Shown here piece after piece: positions 36,617-45,359 of a stretch of DNA of 64,000 nt (position 1 is the first letter of the stretch; every line of letters begins with the position of its first letter). The notes beneath the pieces were generated by a model, which saw only the letters and a program-made list of their open reading frames with translations, ran no database searches and had not been told where the DNA came from. The translations under genes were made by a program, and so were the position numbers. Source of the stretch: Nocardioides lijunqiniae (GTDB taxonomy: Bacteria > Actinomycetota > Actinomycetes > Propionibacteriales > Nocardioidaceae); NCBI RefSeq assembly GCF_015024225.1, contig NZ_JACJGM010000001.1:124001-188000 (forward strand), read 5' to 3'.

Positions 36617-38283
36617 TGGCCTCCCGATCCGTGGCGCTGCCGCCCGCGGTGCGGCGGCCCGCGTCGTTGGTCGCCCTCGCCGCCCTGCCCGTGGTGGTGC
36701 TGGGCTGCTTCTTCGTGCTGCCCGTCAGCGGCATGGTGGCGCGGGGGTTCTTCCCCGACGGCGAGCTCGACGCCGGCGCGGTCCTCGAGGTGCTGACCCG
36801 CTCCCGCACGGGACGCGTCGTGTGGTTCACGGTGTGGTCGGCCGGGGTGGCGACGGCGGTGTCGGTCCTGCTCGGCCTGCCGGCGGCGTACGCGCTGCAC
36901 GGGCTGGAGTTCCCGCTGCGCCGCACCGTGCGGGCGCTGCTGCTCGTGCCGTTCGTGCTGCCGACGGTCGTGGTGGGCGTGGCCTTCCGCCAGCTGCTGG
37001 GGGAGTCGGGCCCGCTGGGCTTCCTGGGGCTGGACGGCACGCCGGTCGCGATCGTCGCGGGGCTCGTCTTCTTCAACGCGGCGGTCGTCATCCGCGCGGT
37101 CGGCGCCTCCTGGGAGTCGCTCGACTCCCGCCCCGCGGAGGCCGCGGCCGCGCTCGGCGCGAGCCCGGCGCAGGTGTTCCGCACGGTGACCCTGCCGACG
37201 CTGCGACCGGCGATCGTGTCGGCCGCGAGCGTGGTCTTCCTCTTCTGCGCCACGTCGTTCGGGGTGGTGCTGACGCTGGGCGGCACGCGCTACAGCTCGG
37301 TGGAGACCGAGATCTACCTGCTCACCACCGACCTGCTCGACCTGCCGGGCGCGGCGGCGCTGTCCCTGGTGCAGCTCACCGCCGTGGTCGCGCTGCTGGC
37401 CGTGGCCGCGCGGCTGCGCGCGAGCGCCGACCCGAGCGTCGTCCGGGTGCCCTCGCGGCCGCGCCGGCCCGCACGCGCCGACCTGCCGCAGCTCGCCATG
37501 ACGGCCCTGCTGCTGGCGCTCGTGGCGGCGCCCGTCGTCACCCTGGTCGCCGGCTCGCTGCGCGTCGGGGACTCCTGGAGCCTGGGCAACTACCGCGCGC
37601 TCGACAGCGTGGGCGACCAGCAGGCCCTGGTCGTGCCGGTGACCGACGCCCTCGTCACGTCGCTGCGCACGGCGGTCGACGCCACGTGGATGTCGCTGCT
37701 GCTCGGACTCCTCGTGGCGCTCGCCGTCACGCGTCGCTCGCGCTCGCGCGCCGAGCGCCGGATCCGTACCGTGCTCGACGGCTTCTTCATGCTGCCGCTG
37801 GGCGTCTCCGCGGCGACCCTGGGCTTCGGCTTCCTGATCACCCTGGACCGCCCGCCCCTCGACCTGCGCGACTCGGCGCTGCTGGTGCCGGTCGCGCAGG
37901 CCCTCGTGGCGCTGCCGCTGGTGGTCCGCACGCTGGTGCCCGTGCTCGACGGCATCGACGACCGCCAGCGCCAGGCCGCCGCCTCCCTCGGCGCCGGCCC
38001 GCTGCGCACGCTGCTGACCGTCGACGTGCCGGTGCTGTGGCGCCCGCTCCTGGCGGCCTCGGGCTTCGCGTTCGCGGCGTCGCTGGGCGAGTTCGGGGCG
38101 ACGGCCTTCCTGGCGCGCGACGAGAGCGCGACGCTCCCGGTCGTGATCTTCCGGCTGATCGGCCACCCCGGTGCGATGAACTACGGCATGGCCCTCGCCG
38201 CGTCCGTCGTCCTCGCCGCCACCACGGCCGCCGTCATGCTCGCGGTCGAGCGGCTGCGCGTCCCGTCGCTGGGGGCGCTCTGA
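36616..38283 (+). CDS. thiP: Thiamine-type ABC transporter permease (fused two-domain)
   Basis: The 555-residue protein has two tandem permease domains of about six membrane segments each, like ThiP. The EAA coupling loops are visible in both halves: AEAAAALGASPAQVFRTVTL and QRQAAASLGAGPLRTLLTV. The GTG shares its first base with the thiB stop, and the stop overlaps the ATPase start by 1 bp (TGATG). The linker between domains is Arg/Pro-rich. Confidence 0.9.
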   Translation: MASRSVALPPAVRRPASLVALAALPVVVLGCFFVLPVSGMVARGFFPDGELDAGAVLEVLTRSRTGRVVWFTVWSAGVATAVSVLLGLPAAYALHGLEFPLRRTVRALLLVPFVLPTVVVGVAFRQLLGESGPLGFLGLDGTPVAIVAGLVFFNAAVVIRAVGASWESLDSRPAEAAAALGASPAQVFRTVTLPTLRPAIVSAASVVFLFCATSFGVVLTLGGTRYSSVETEIYLLTTDLLDLPGAAALSLVQLTAVVALLAVAARLRASADPSVVRVPSRPRRPARADLPQLAMTALLLALVAAPVVTLVAGSLRVGDSWSLGNYRALDSVGDQQALVVPVTDALVTSLRTAVDATWMSLLLGLLVALAVTRRSRSRAERRIRTVLDGFFMLPLGVSAATLGFGFLITLDRPPLDLRDSALLVPVAQALVALPLVVRTLVPVLDGIDDRQRQAAASLGAGPLRTLLTVDVPVLWRPLLAASGFAFAASLGEFGATAFLARDESATLPVVIFRLIGHPGAMNYGMALAASVVLAATTAAVMLAVERLRVPSLGAL

Positions 38284-39281
38284 TGAGCCTGTCGCTCTCG
38301 GGCGTCTCGGTCGACTACGACGGGGTCCCCGCCGTGGTGGACGTCGACCTCGAGCTACCGGCCGGCCAGGTGCTGGCCGTGCTGGGCCCGTCCGGGTCGG
38401 GCAAGTCCACGCTGCTGCGCGCGGTCGCCGGGCTGGAGCCGGCTCGCGGGACGATCGCCTGGGCGGGGCAGGACCTCGGCGGCGTGCCGACCCACCAGCG
38501 GGGGTTCGCGCTGATGTTCCAGGACGGCCAGCTCTTCGGGCACCTGACGGTGGGGCGCAACGTCGGCTACGCGCTGCGCCTGCGCAAGGTCCGCGGGGTC
38601 GAGTCGCGCGTCGCCGAGCTGCTCGAGCTCGTGGGTCTCGCCGGCTACGCCGACCGGCTGCCCGGCACGCTGTCGGGCGGGGAGCGGCAGCGCGTCGCCC
38701 TCGCCCGCTCGCTGGCAGTCGAGCCGCGGCTGCTGCTGCTCGACGAGCCGCTCTCGGCCCTCGACGCGGGACTGCGCGAGCGGCTCGCCGGCGAGCTGCG
38801 CGACATCCTGGTCGCGGCGGGCACGACCGCGCTGATGGTCACCCACGACCACGAGGAGGCTTACACCGTGGCCGACCGGATCGCGGTGATGCGCGACGGG
38901 CGCCTGGTGCAGAGCGGCGTCATCGGCAAGGTCTGGGCCGCGCCCGCCGACCCCGAGACCGCGCTGTTCCTGGGCTACGCCCGGGTCCTGGTCGACGACG
39001 CGGCGCAGCGGCTGCTGGCCGCCGCCGGTCTGCCGCCCGCCGCGGCGGTCGCCGTACGCCGCTCGGCGCTGACCGTGGACCCCTCGACCGCGCCGGACGG
39101 GGCCCGGGACCTGCGCGGCGTGGTCCTGTCGGCGCGGGTCACCCCCGACCAGGTGCGCCTCGTGGTCGGGGTCGACGGTCTCGGCGAGCTGGACGCGGTC
39201 GCGTCGGTCGGCACCCACCCCGCGGCCGGGGAGCCGGTGCGGCTGGTCGTCGACCGCTCGCGACTCGCGGTGATCCGATGA
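38283..39281 (+). CDS. ABC transporter ATP-binding protein of the thiamine-type importer
   Basis: The 332-residue ATPase has Walker A GPSGSGKST, Q-loop LMFQDGQLFGH, signature LSGGERQRVALARS, Walker B LLLLDEPLSALD and switch His in MVTHDHEEA. It is about 100 residues longer than enteric ThiQ; the extra C-terminal part is a TOBE-like beta domain, as in PotA or CysA. With thiB and thiP it completes the riboswitch-controlled importer. Confidence 0.9.
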   Translation: MSLSLSGVSVDYDGVPAVVDVDLELPAGQVLAVLGPSGSGKSTLLRAVAGLEPARGTIAWAGQDLGGVPTHQRGFALMFQDGQLFGHLTVGRNVGYALRLRKVRGVESRVAELLELVGLAGYADRLPGTLSGGERQRVALARSLAVEPRLLLLDEPLSALDAGLRERLAGELRDILVAAGTTALMVTHDHEEAYTVADRIAVMRDGRLVQSGVIGKVWAAPADPETALFLGYARVLVDDAAQRLLAAAGLPPAAAVAVRRSALTVDPSTAPDGARDLRGVVLSARVTPDQVRLVVGVDGLGELDAVASVGTHPAAGEPVRLVVDRSRLAVIR

Positions 39282-39315
39282 GGCGATCGTCGCACCGGTC
39301 TCTACACTGACCCGC

Positions 39316-40365
39316 GTGTATCGCCGCGCCTACGTGACCTGTATCGGCACCGCCGCGGTGATGGGCATTCTCGCGTTCGTCGTCTCCAACCACTACGACC
39401 GCCCGCTGCTGGACCCCGAGGGCAAGTTCCTCGGCCCCTCCTGGGCGCGACTGCCGCTGCTGCTGTTCGGCGCGCTGCTGCTCGACCTCCTGCCGCGCAC
39501 GCTGTGGTACTCCAGGCTCCGGCCCTCGGCGATGCCGGGCATCGTGCGCGAGCGGCTGAGCACCCACTGGAACCGCGAGCGCATGACGCTGGTGGCCGTC
39601 GGGATCGTCTCCTTCTACATCACCTACGTCAGCTACCGGAACCTCAAGTCGTCGCTGCCGTTCGTGCGCGGCGACGTGGAGTACGACCGCGAGCTGATGT
39701 ACCTCGACCGGGTGCTGTTCTTCGGCCAGGACCCGCCGGTGGTGCTGCACGCGGTCCTCGGGGAGAGCGTCTCGGCGCACTTCCTGTCCTACATCTACCT
39801 GTGGTTCCTGCCGCTGGTGCCGCTCGCCCTGACCGCCTGGCTGGTGTGGTCGCGCAACATCTCCTACGGCTACTGGTTCGCCACCTCCCAGTGCCTGGCG
39901 TGGTCGCTCGGGACCCTGTCGTACTACGCCCTGCCGACCAAGGGCCCCGGCTTCGAGTACTTCTCCCGCTACAACGACCTGACCCACACGCCGACGACCG
40001 ACCTGATGAACAGCCTCGCCTTCGCGCGCGCCGACGTCATCCACGGCGGCGTCACCGGCATCGTGCAGTCGGTCGCGGGCTTCGCGAGCCTGCACACCGC
40101 CATCACCCTGCTGGTGGCCCTGATGGTCCAGTTCACGCTGCGCAACCGGGTGCTCAAGATCGTCTTCTGGGCGAACTTCGCGATCACCGTCGTCGCCACG
40201 ATCTACTTCGGCTGGCACTACCTCGCCGACGACGTGGCCGGCATCATGATCGCCTTCGTGTCCTTCTACCTCGGCGGCATCGCCACGGGGCAGAAGTTCG
40301 ACAAGCGGAGCCTGCGCTCCCACCCCACCACGACCACCTCGGCGATCCCGGTCGAGAAGGTCTGA
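39316..40365 (+). CDS. PAP2-superfamily membrane phosphatase/phosphotransferase
   Basis: The 349-residue integral membrane protein has about six hydrophobic segments. PAP2 motifs are late: GFASLHTAITLL (SxHT form) and YFGWHYLADDVAG, with an upstream LPTKGPG. This resembles the bacterial inositol-phosphorylceramide-synthase-like branch more than plain phosphatidic acid phosphatases. Active sites face outward. TACACT (39303-39308) lies 7 nt before the GTG, so the mRNA is probably leaderless. A 51-nt hairpin follows. Confidence 0.83.
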   Translation: MYRRAYVTCIGTAAVMGILAFVVSNHYDRPLLDPEGKFLGPSWARLPLLLFGALLLDLLPRTLWYSRLRPSAMPGIVRERLSTHWNRERMTLVAVGIVSFYITYVSYRNLKSSLPFVRGDVEYDRELMYLDRVLFFGQDPPVVLHAVLGESVSAHFLSYIYLWFLPLVPLALTAWLVWSRNISYGYWFATSQCLAWSLGTLSYYALPTKGPGFEYFSRYNDLTHTPTTDLMNSLAFARADVIHGGVTGIVQSVAGFASLHTAITLLVALMVQFTLRNRVLKIVFWANFAITVVATIYFGWHYLADDVAGIMIAFVSFYLGGIATGQKFDKRSLRSHPTTTTSAIPVEKV

Positions 40366-40387
40366 GGCCTCCGCCGGCGGGGGTGGT

Positions 40388-40438
40388 CCCTGACGCTCGT
40401 GTCGTTTGGATCGTTCCAAAGCGACACGGACGTCAGGG
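40388..40438. terminator. Long hairpin after the PAP2 gene
   Basis: CCCTGACG pairs with CGTCAGGG, CGTGTCG with CGACACG, and TTTGG with CCAAA around the loop ATCGTT; only one 2-nt internal mismatch and one bulged G interrupt it. It begins 22 bp after the PAP2 stop. It is the longest simple stem in the window and a strong factor-independent terminator candidate despite lacking a T tract. Confidence 0.65.
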
Positions 40439-40467
40439 GCTGTCTGCGCGTCGAGCGGGCGCGAGCG

Positions 40468-40560
40468 AATTACAACCTTGTAGTTCGTCAAGTCGACACG
40501 CCGATGAATCTGAGAAATGTTGGTGCAAGTGGTGCTTTTGTGACTGTTGAGCACTAGCGT
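40468..40560 (+). promoter_or_regulatory. AT-rich promoter region with palindrome, upstream of NlpC/P60 gene
   Basis: The 40460-40560 stretch is clearly richer in A and T than its surroundings. AATTACAACCTTGTAGTT (40468-40485) is a near-perfect palindrome: arms TACAA/TTGTA plus two of the three outer pairs. TAGCGT (40555-40560) is a -10 candidate, leaving a leader of about 35 nt before the GTG at 40602. Cell-wall hydrolase genes are often tightly regulated; a response-regulator site here is inference. Confidence 0.4.
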
Positions 40561-40601
40561 GCCGGGTGTTGCTCACTTCCCCGACACGTCTGGAGACCGC
40601 C

Positions 40602-41906
40602 GTGCGCTCCCGCGCGACTGCCGCCGCCCTTTGCCTCGCCCTCGCCGCAGGGGCCGCGACCGCCCAGGTCGCCCACGCCGACGAGGACACCCCGCTGCCC
40701 ACCCGTGCCGAGGTGCGCGACGCCGAGCGCGCGGTCGCCGTCCGCACCGACGACGTCGCGTCGATCCAGTCCGCGATCGACGCGGCCAACGGCCGGCTCC
40801 AGGCGTCCTCGATCGCCGCGGCCCAGGCCGCCGAGGCGTTCAACGGCGCCCGCTACGAGGCCGAGCAGGCGCGTGCCGCCGCCGCGACGGCCGAGGAGGA
40901 GGAGGCGGCCGCGGCCGCCGACGTGTCGCGGCTGCGCAAGGTCTACGCCAGCTCGGTCGTCAGCTCCGTGCAGTCGATGCCGACCCTGAACGCCGTCTCC
41001 GGGGTGATGGAGTCCAAGGGCATCCTCGACGTCCTGGAGCGCATGGACACCATGCGCGACACCGAGTCGGCGCTGGACAGCAACTACGACGACTTCAAGG
41101 CGGCCTCCGCCCTGGCCGCCGAGGCCAGCGACCGGGCCGCCGAGGCCCGCACGAAGGCCGAGCGCACCGAGTCCGCGGCACGCGACGCGCGTGACGAGGC
41201 GCAGCTGGCCGCCGACGCCGCGACCGCCGAGGCGCAGGCGATCGCCGCGGAGAAGTCCTCGCTGCTCGCCGACCTGGCCCGCCTGCAGGACATCAGCGTC
41301 TCCCTGGCCGAGCGCCGCCAGGCCGGACTCGAGGCGGCCGCCGCTGCCGCTGCCGCCGACCGGGCCGCTGCCCAGCAGGCCGCCGCGGAGCAGGAGGCTG
41401 CTGCCGCGGCCGACGAGGCGCCGTCCGCCCCTGCGGCCGAGGAGCCGTCCGCGCCCGCCGCGGACGAGCCCGCTCCCGCGGCCGAGGAGCCCGTCGCCGA
41501 GGAGCCCGCTCCCCAGGCCGACCCGACGCCCCCGCCGGCGTCGTCGGGCGCCCGCGCCGCCATCGCCTTCGCCCGTGCCCAGATCGGCGAGCCCTACGTC
41601 TGGGGCGCCGCCGGTCCCTCCTCCTGGGACTGCTCCGGGCTCACCATGGGTGCCTGGCAGCGCGGCGGCACCTCGCTGCCGCACTACTCCGTGGCGCAGT
41701 ACGAGGCCTCCACGCCGATCTCCTCCGGGGAGCTGAAGCCCGGTGACCTGGTCTTCTGGGGTTCCTCCAGCAAGCCCTCCTCGATCTACCACGTGGCGCT
41801 CTACATCGGGAACGGGCGGATGATCCACGCGCCGCGCACCGGTCGACCGGTCGCCGAGGAGTCCCTCTACTACTGGACCGCGCCGAACTTCTTCGCCCGT
41901 CCCTGA
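40602..41906 (+). CDS. Secreted NlpC/P60 (C40) peptidoglycan endopeptidase
   Basis: The 434-residue protein has a signal peptide (ATAAALCLALAAGAATAQVA), a long Ala/Glu-rich coiled coil (about 40-260), an Ala/Pro/Glu linker and a C-terminal NlpC/P60 domain. The catalytic Cys is in SWDCSGLTM (about 344), His in IYHVALYIG (about 397), and the third polar residue in IHAPRTG. It is the RipA/PcsB-like layout that cuts D-Glu to diaminopimelate bonds in septal wall. GTG 40602 is chosen because TGGAGA lies 6 nt upstream. Confidence 0.9.
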   Translation: MRSRATAAALCLALAAGAATAQVAHADEDTPLPTRAEVRDAERAVAVRTDDVASIQSAIDAANGRLQASSIAAAQAAEAFNGARYEAEQARAAAATAEEEEAAAAADVSRLRKVYASSVVSSVQSMPTLNAVSGVMESKGILDVLERMDTMRDTESALDSNYDDFKAASALAAEASDRAAEARTKAERTESAARDARDEAQLAADAATAEAQAIAAEKSSLLADLARLQDISVSLAERRQAGLEAAAAAAAADRAAAQQAAAEQEAAAAADEAPSAPAAEEPSAPAADEPAPAAEEPVAEEPAPQADPTPPPASSGARAAIAFARAQIGEPYVWGAAGPSSWDCSGLTMGAWQRGGTSLPHYSVAQYEASTPISSGELKPGDLVFWGSSSKPSSIYHVALYIGNGRMIHAPRTGRPVAEESLYYWTAPNFFARP

Positions 41907-41939
41907 CCGGCCCTGGGGGCGCGCCGGTAGCGTGCCGTC

Positions 41940-43952
41940 ATGGCCACCGACACCGCCGCGCCGTCCGCCACCACGCCCGAGCACGAGGGCGCGGTCCACG
42001 GCGCCAAGGGCTACGTCGAGCCGCAGGTCGACGTGGCGGCCCTGCAGGGGGTCCTGGACGGCACGTACGCCGAGATCCGCAACCTGGTGCGCCGCAACCT
42101 GACCGACTACGCCTCGGTGCTCGAGGACGCCGAGCAGCTGTCGGTCGACGACTACCGCGAGCGCGTCAAGGACATCGTCGTCGAGATGGCGGCGACCGGC
42201 CAGACCGGCATGGGCTTCCCGCAGGAGCACGGCGGCGGCGGCGACATCGGGGCCTCGATCGCGGCGTTCGAGACGCTCGCGTTCGGCGACCTGTCGGTCC
42301 TGGTCAAGGTGGGCGTGCAGTTCGGTCTGTTCGGCGGCGCGATCCTCCAGCTCGGCACCCAGGAGCACCACGACGCCTACCTGTCGAAGCTGATCACCGG
42401 GGAGCTGATGGGCTGCTTCGCGATGACCGAGACCGGACACGGCTCGAACGTGCAGGCGCTCGGCACCGTCGCGACGTACGACGTGGCCGCGCAGGAGTTC
42501 GTCATCACGACGACGCGCGAGGACGCGCGCAAGGACTACATCGGCAACGCCGCCAAGCACGCCGAGGTCGCGGTGGTCTTCGCGCAGCTGCACGTCGCCG
42601 GCGAGTCGCAGGGCGTGCACGCGTTCGTCGTGCCGATCCGCGAGGGCGGAGAGCCCTGCGAGGGCGTCCGCATCGAGGACGACGGCCTCAAGATGGGGCT
42701 CAACGGCGTCGACAACGGACGGCTGTGGTTCGACGAGGTCCGGGTGCCGCGCATCTCGATGCTCAACCGCTTCGCCGAGGTGACCCCGGCCGGCGTCTAC
42801 GAGAGCGCGATCGAGAACCCCAACAAGCGCTTCTTCACCATGCTCGGCACGCTCATCCAGGGCCGCGTCTGCGTGGGCGGCGCCGGCATCAACGCCGCGA
42901 AGGTGGCGCTGACGATCGCGACGAAGTACGCCCTGCGCCGCCGGCAGTTCGAGGCGACCCGCGAGGACGAGGAGGAGCTGCTCCTCGACTACGGGCTGCA
43001 CCAGCGCCGGCTCCTGCCGTTGCTCGCGCGCACCTACGCACTGCACTTCACCCAGGAGCGCGTGGCCGGCGAGCTGCACGACATCCTCTCTGGTGTCGTC
43101 GAGGGCGAGCAGCGCCAGCGCGAGCTCGAGTCGCTCGCCGCCGGCGTCAAGGCGCTGGGCACGTGGCACGCGACGCGCACCATCCAGGAGTGTCGGGAGG
43201 CCTGTGGGGGAGCGGGCTACCTCTCGGTCAACCGGTTTGCGGCGCTCAAGGCCGACACGGACGTCTTCACGACGTTCGAGGGCGACAACCACGTGCTCCT
43301 GCAGCTGGTCGCCAAGGGCCTGCTCACCGACTACTCCAGCGAGTTCGCCGACCTCGACCAGTTCGGCATGGTGCGGTTCGTGGCCGGCCTGGCCGTCGAG
43401 ACGGTGCTGGAGCGCACCAGCGTCCACAAGCTCCTCGAGCGCATCAAGGACGTCCTGCCCGGCGGCGACGACGGCTGGGACCAGGAGGCCGGGCTGCTCG
43501 ACCCCGACTACCAGCTGGCCATGCTGCGCTTCCGCGAGGAGCACATGCTCGGCGGGGTCGCCCGGCGGCTCAAGCGAGGCATCGACCAGAAGATGAACCC
43601 CGGTGCGGTCTTCTCCCAGGTGCAGGACCACGTGATCGCCGCGGCGCGCGCCCACGTGGAGCGGCTCGTCCTCGAGGCGTTCGTCGCCAAGACCCGGGCG
43701 CTGCCCGACGGCGACCTCAAGGTCAGCCTCAACCTCCTGTGCGACCTGCACGCGCTGTCGACGATCGAGGCCGACCGGGCGTGGTTCATGGAGCACGGAC
43801 GGCTCACCGTGGCCCGCTCCAAGGCGATCAGCCGGGAGGTGTCCTCGCTGTGCCGCAAGATCCGCCCCCTCGCGGGCGACCTCGTCGACGCGTTCGGCGT
43901 ACCCCCCGAGATGCTGCGCTCCCCCGACCTCGTGGGGCCGGTCGGACCGTGA
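41940..43952 (+). CDS. Acyl-CoA oxidase/dehydrogenase family protein
   Basis: At 670 residues it is longer than ordinary acyl-CoA dehydrogenases (about 380) and matches the acyl-CoA oxidase size class. Motifs: GCFAMTETGHGSNVQALGTV for flavin and substrate binding, ECREACGGAGYLSVNRF, and FTTFEGDNHVLLQLVAKGL with the catalytic Glu in FEGDN. It catalyses the first step of fatty acyl-CoA beta-oxidation. Whether electrons go to oxygen or ETF cannot be decided here. TAGCGT (41928-41933) is 6 nt before the ATG. Confidence 0.88.
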   Translation: MATDTAAPSATTPEHEGAVHGAKGYVEPQVDVAALQGVLDGTYAEIRNLVRRNLTDYASVLEDAEQLSVDDYRERVKDIVVEMAATGQTGMGFPQEHGGGGDIGASIAAFETLAFGDLSVLVKVGVQFGLFGGAILQLGTQEHHDAYLSKLITGELMGCFAMTETGHGSNVQALGTVATYDVAAQEFVITTTREDARKDYIGNAAKHAEVAVVFAQLHVAGESQGVHAFVVPIREGGEPCEGVRIEDDGLKMGLNGVDNGRLWFDEVRVPRISMLNRFAEVTPAGVYESAIENPNKRFFTMLGTLIQGRVCVGGAGINAAKVALTIATKYALRRRQFEATREDEEELLLDYGLHQRRLLPLLARTYALHFTQERVAGELHDILSGVVEGEQRQRELESLAAGVKALGTWHATRTIQECREACGGAGYLSVNRFAALKADTDVFTTFEGDNHVLLQLVAKGLLTDYSSEFADLDQFGMVRFVAGLAVETVLERTSVHKLLERIKDVLPGGDDGWDQEAGLLDPDYQLAMLRFREEHMLGGVARRLKRGIDQKMNPGAVFSQVQDHVIAAARAHVERLVLEAFVAKTRALPDGDLKVSLNLLCDLHALSTIEADRAWFMEHGRLTVARSKAISREVSSLCRKIRPLAGDLVDAFGVPPEMLRSPDLVGPVGP

Positions 43953-43956
43953 CCCC

Positions 43957-44634
43957 GTGAAGCTGCCCGGTCGTCGCCGGCTCGGGCTCGGCGGCTGGTC
44001 CGAGGACCCCCTCTGGGCGACGGTCTACCCGTGGCTCGTGAGCCATCCGACCGTCGGTCGCGTGGCCTGGGCGGTCGGGCTGCAGAGCGACCTGGACCGG
44101 CTCTACGCCGCCACCGACGAGCTCGGGGCGCTGCCGGCGGGCACGACGGTGCTCGACGTCCCGTGCGGCGGCGGGGTCGCGCTGCGCGGGCTGCGTCCCG
44201 GCCAGGGTCTGCGCTACGTCGCCGCCGACATCTCCCGGACGATGCTCGACCGCACCGCCGACGCCGCCTACGCGCTCGGCGTCGAGGAGCAGGTGGAGAC
44301 GCGGCTGGCGGACGTCGAGGACCTGCCGTTCGAGGACGGCGCCTTCGACGTGGTGGTGTCGTTCACCGGGCTGCACTGCTTCCCGGACCCGGCGCGCGCC
44401 GTCGTCGAGATGATGCGCGTCCTCCGCCCCGGCGGCACGATCACCGGCAGCACCATGCTCAACGACTCCGGCCTGCGCCACGCCCCGCTGCGCACGACGG
44501 GCCGGCTCGCCGGCGTCCTCGGGCCGGGCTGCACCTCCGAGGACGTCCACCTGTGGCTGACCGCCCAGGGCGGTCGCGACGTCACGCTCGAGCCCTCCGG
44601 CGGGATGTCGTACTTCCGCGCCGTCAAGCGCTGA
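43957..44634 (+). CDS. Class I SAM-dependent methyltransferase
   Basis: The 225-residue protein contains motif I VLDVPCGGGVAL, motif II region VAADISRTMLDRT and the post-motif DLPFEDGAFDVVVSFTGLHC followed by MMRVLRPGGTITGS, the UbiE/Methyltransf_11 pattern. The substrate is unknown; quinone, lipid and small-molecule methylases share this fold. It starts 4 bp after the acyl-CoA oxidase-like stop and is probably co-transcribed. A BIME-like element follows. Confidence 0.82.
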   Translation: MKLPGRRRLGLGGWSEDPLWATVYPWLVSHPTVGRVAWAVGLQSDLDRLYAATDELGALPAGTTVLDVPCGGGVALRGLRPGQGLRYVAADISRTMLDRTADAAYALGVEEQVETRLADVEDLPFEDGAFDVVVSFTGLHCFPDPARAVVEMMRVLRPGGTITGSTMLNDSGLRHAPLRTTGRLAGVLGPGCTSEDVHLWLTAQGGRDVTLEPSGGMSYFRAVKR

Positions 44635-44644
44635 GCCGGCGGCG

Positions 44645-44736
44645 GGAGATTCGCCGGTCGACCGGCGATTCTGGAGCTTCTGGGCCGAAATAACGCCCCG
44701 GAACCGTGGGTTTCGCCGGGCGACCGGCGAAACTCC
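44645..44736. repeat. BIME-like nested inverted repeat, copy 2
   Basis: Arms 44645-44684 and 44697-44736 pair without gaps over 40 positions (30 Watson-Crick, 3 G-T) around a 12-nt loop. Each arm itself contains a palindrome: CGCCGGTCGACCGGCG at 44652-44667 and TTTCGCCGGGCGACCGGCGA within the right arm. The inner stem is TTCTGGG-N12-CCCGGAA, almost the same as in copy 1 at 14211-14300, while the outer palindromes differ in sequence. It sits between two convergent genes and could terminate both. Confidence 0.8.
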
Positions 44737-44750
44737 TCCGGCCAGCGGCC

Positions 44751-45251
44751 TCAGTGAGCGGCGCCGCCGGTGTCGAGGAACCGCTTGAAGGAGGCGTTGA
44801 CCTCGAGCTCGGCCTCGGTGCGGCCGACCCAGTCGGCGCCTTCGACGGACTTGCCGGGCTCGAGGTCCTTGTAGACCTCGAAGAAGTGCTGGATCTCGAG
44901 CCGGTCGAACTTCGGCACGTGGTTGATGTCGCGCAGGTGCTCCTGGCGGGGGTCCTTCGCGGGCACGCACAGGACCTTGTCGTCACCGCCGGCCTCGTCG
45001 GTCATGCGGAACATCCCGATCGCGCGGCACTTGATGAGGCAGCCCGGGAACGTCGGCGCCTGGAGCAGCACGAGGGCGTCCAGCGGGTCGCCGTCCTGGC
45101 CCAGGGTGTTCTCGATGTAGCCGTAGTCGGCGGGGTACTGCGTCGAGGTGAAGAGCATGCGGTCCAGGCGCATGCGACCGCTCTCGTGGTCCACCTCGTA
45201 CTTGTTGCGCTCGCCCTTGGGGATCTCCACCAGCACGTCGAACTCGAGCAC
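44751..45251 (-). CDS. ppa: Inorganic pyrophosphatase (family I)
   Basis: It hydrolyses diphosphate to phosphate and pulls biosynthetic reactions forward. The 166-residue family I sequence has [39 protein letters not shown] with the metal-binding aspartates, and [15 protein letters not shown]. It is cytoplasmic. The GTG at 45251 has GGAGG about 6 nt upstream. It is divergent from dacB across a 108-bp gap. Confidence 0.96.
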   Translation of the reverse strand: MLEFDVLVEIPKGERNKYEVDHESGRMRLDRMLFTSTQYPADYGYIENTLGQDGDPLDALVLLQAPTFPGCLIKCRAIGMFRMTDEAGGDDKVLCVPAKDPRQEHLRDINHVPKFDRLEIQHFFEVYKDLEPGKSVEGADWVGRTEAELEVNASFKRFLDTGGAAH

Positions 45252-45359
45252 GTCTTCCTCCGGAATGTCAGTCGCCTGCGGCAGGCCCGGCGAGGCCGGG
45301 GATCATTGTCCCGCACAATGGCTGCGCACACGCAGTCGGGAGGCAGTCGGAGGTGAGAG

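Noticed and set aside
40388..40438. Third copy of the BIME-like element
   Set aside because: It is a single long stem with loop ATCGTT; its arms are not palindromic and it lacks the TTCTGGG core, so an ordinary terminator fits better.
40446..40601. ydaO-type (c-di-AMP) riboswitch before the NlpC/P60 gene
   Set aside because: Such riboswitches often precede actinobacterial wall hydrolases, but the conserved purine-rich ydaO blocks are not present here.
40554..43796. 1080-codon minus-strand open frame
   Set aside because: It is antisense to the NlpC/P60 and acyl-CoA oxidase-like genes, both well supported; no domain is visible in it.
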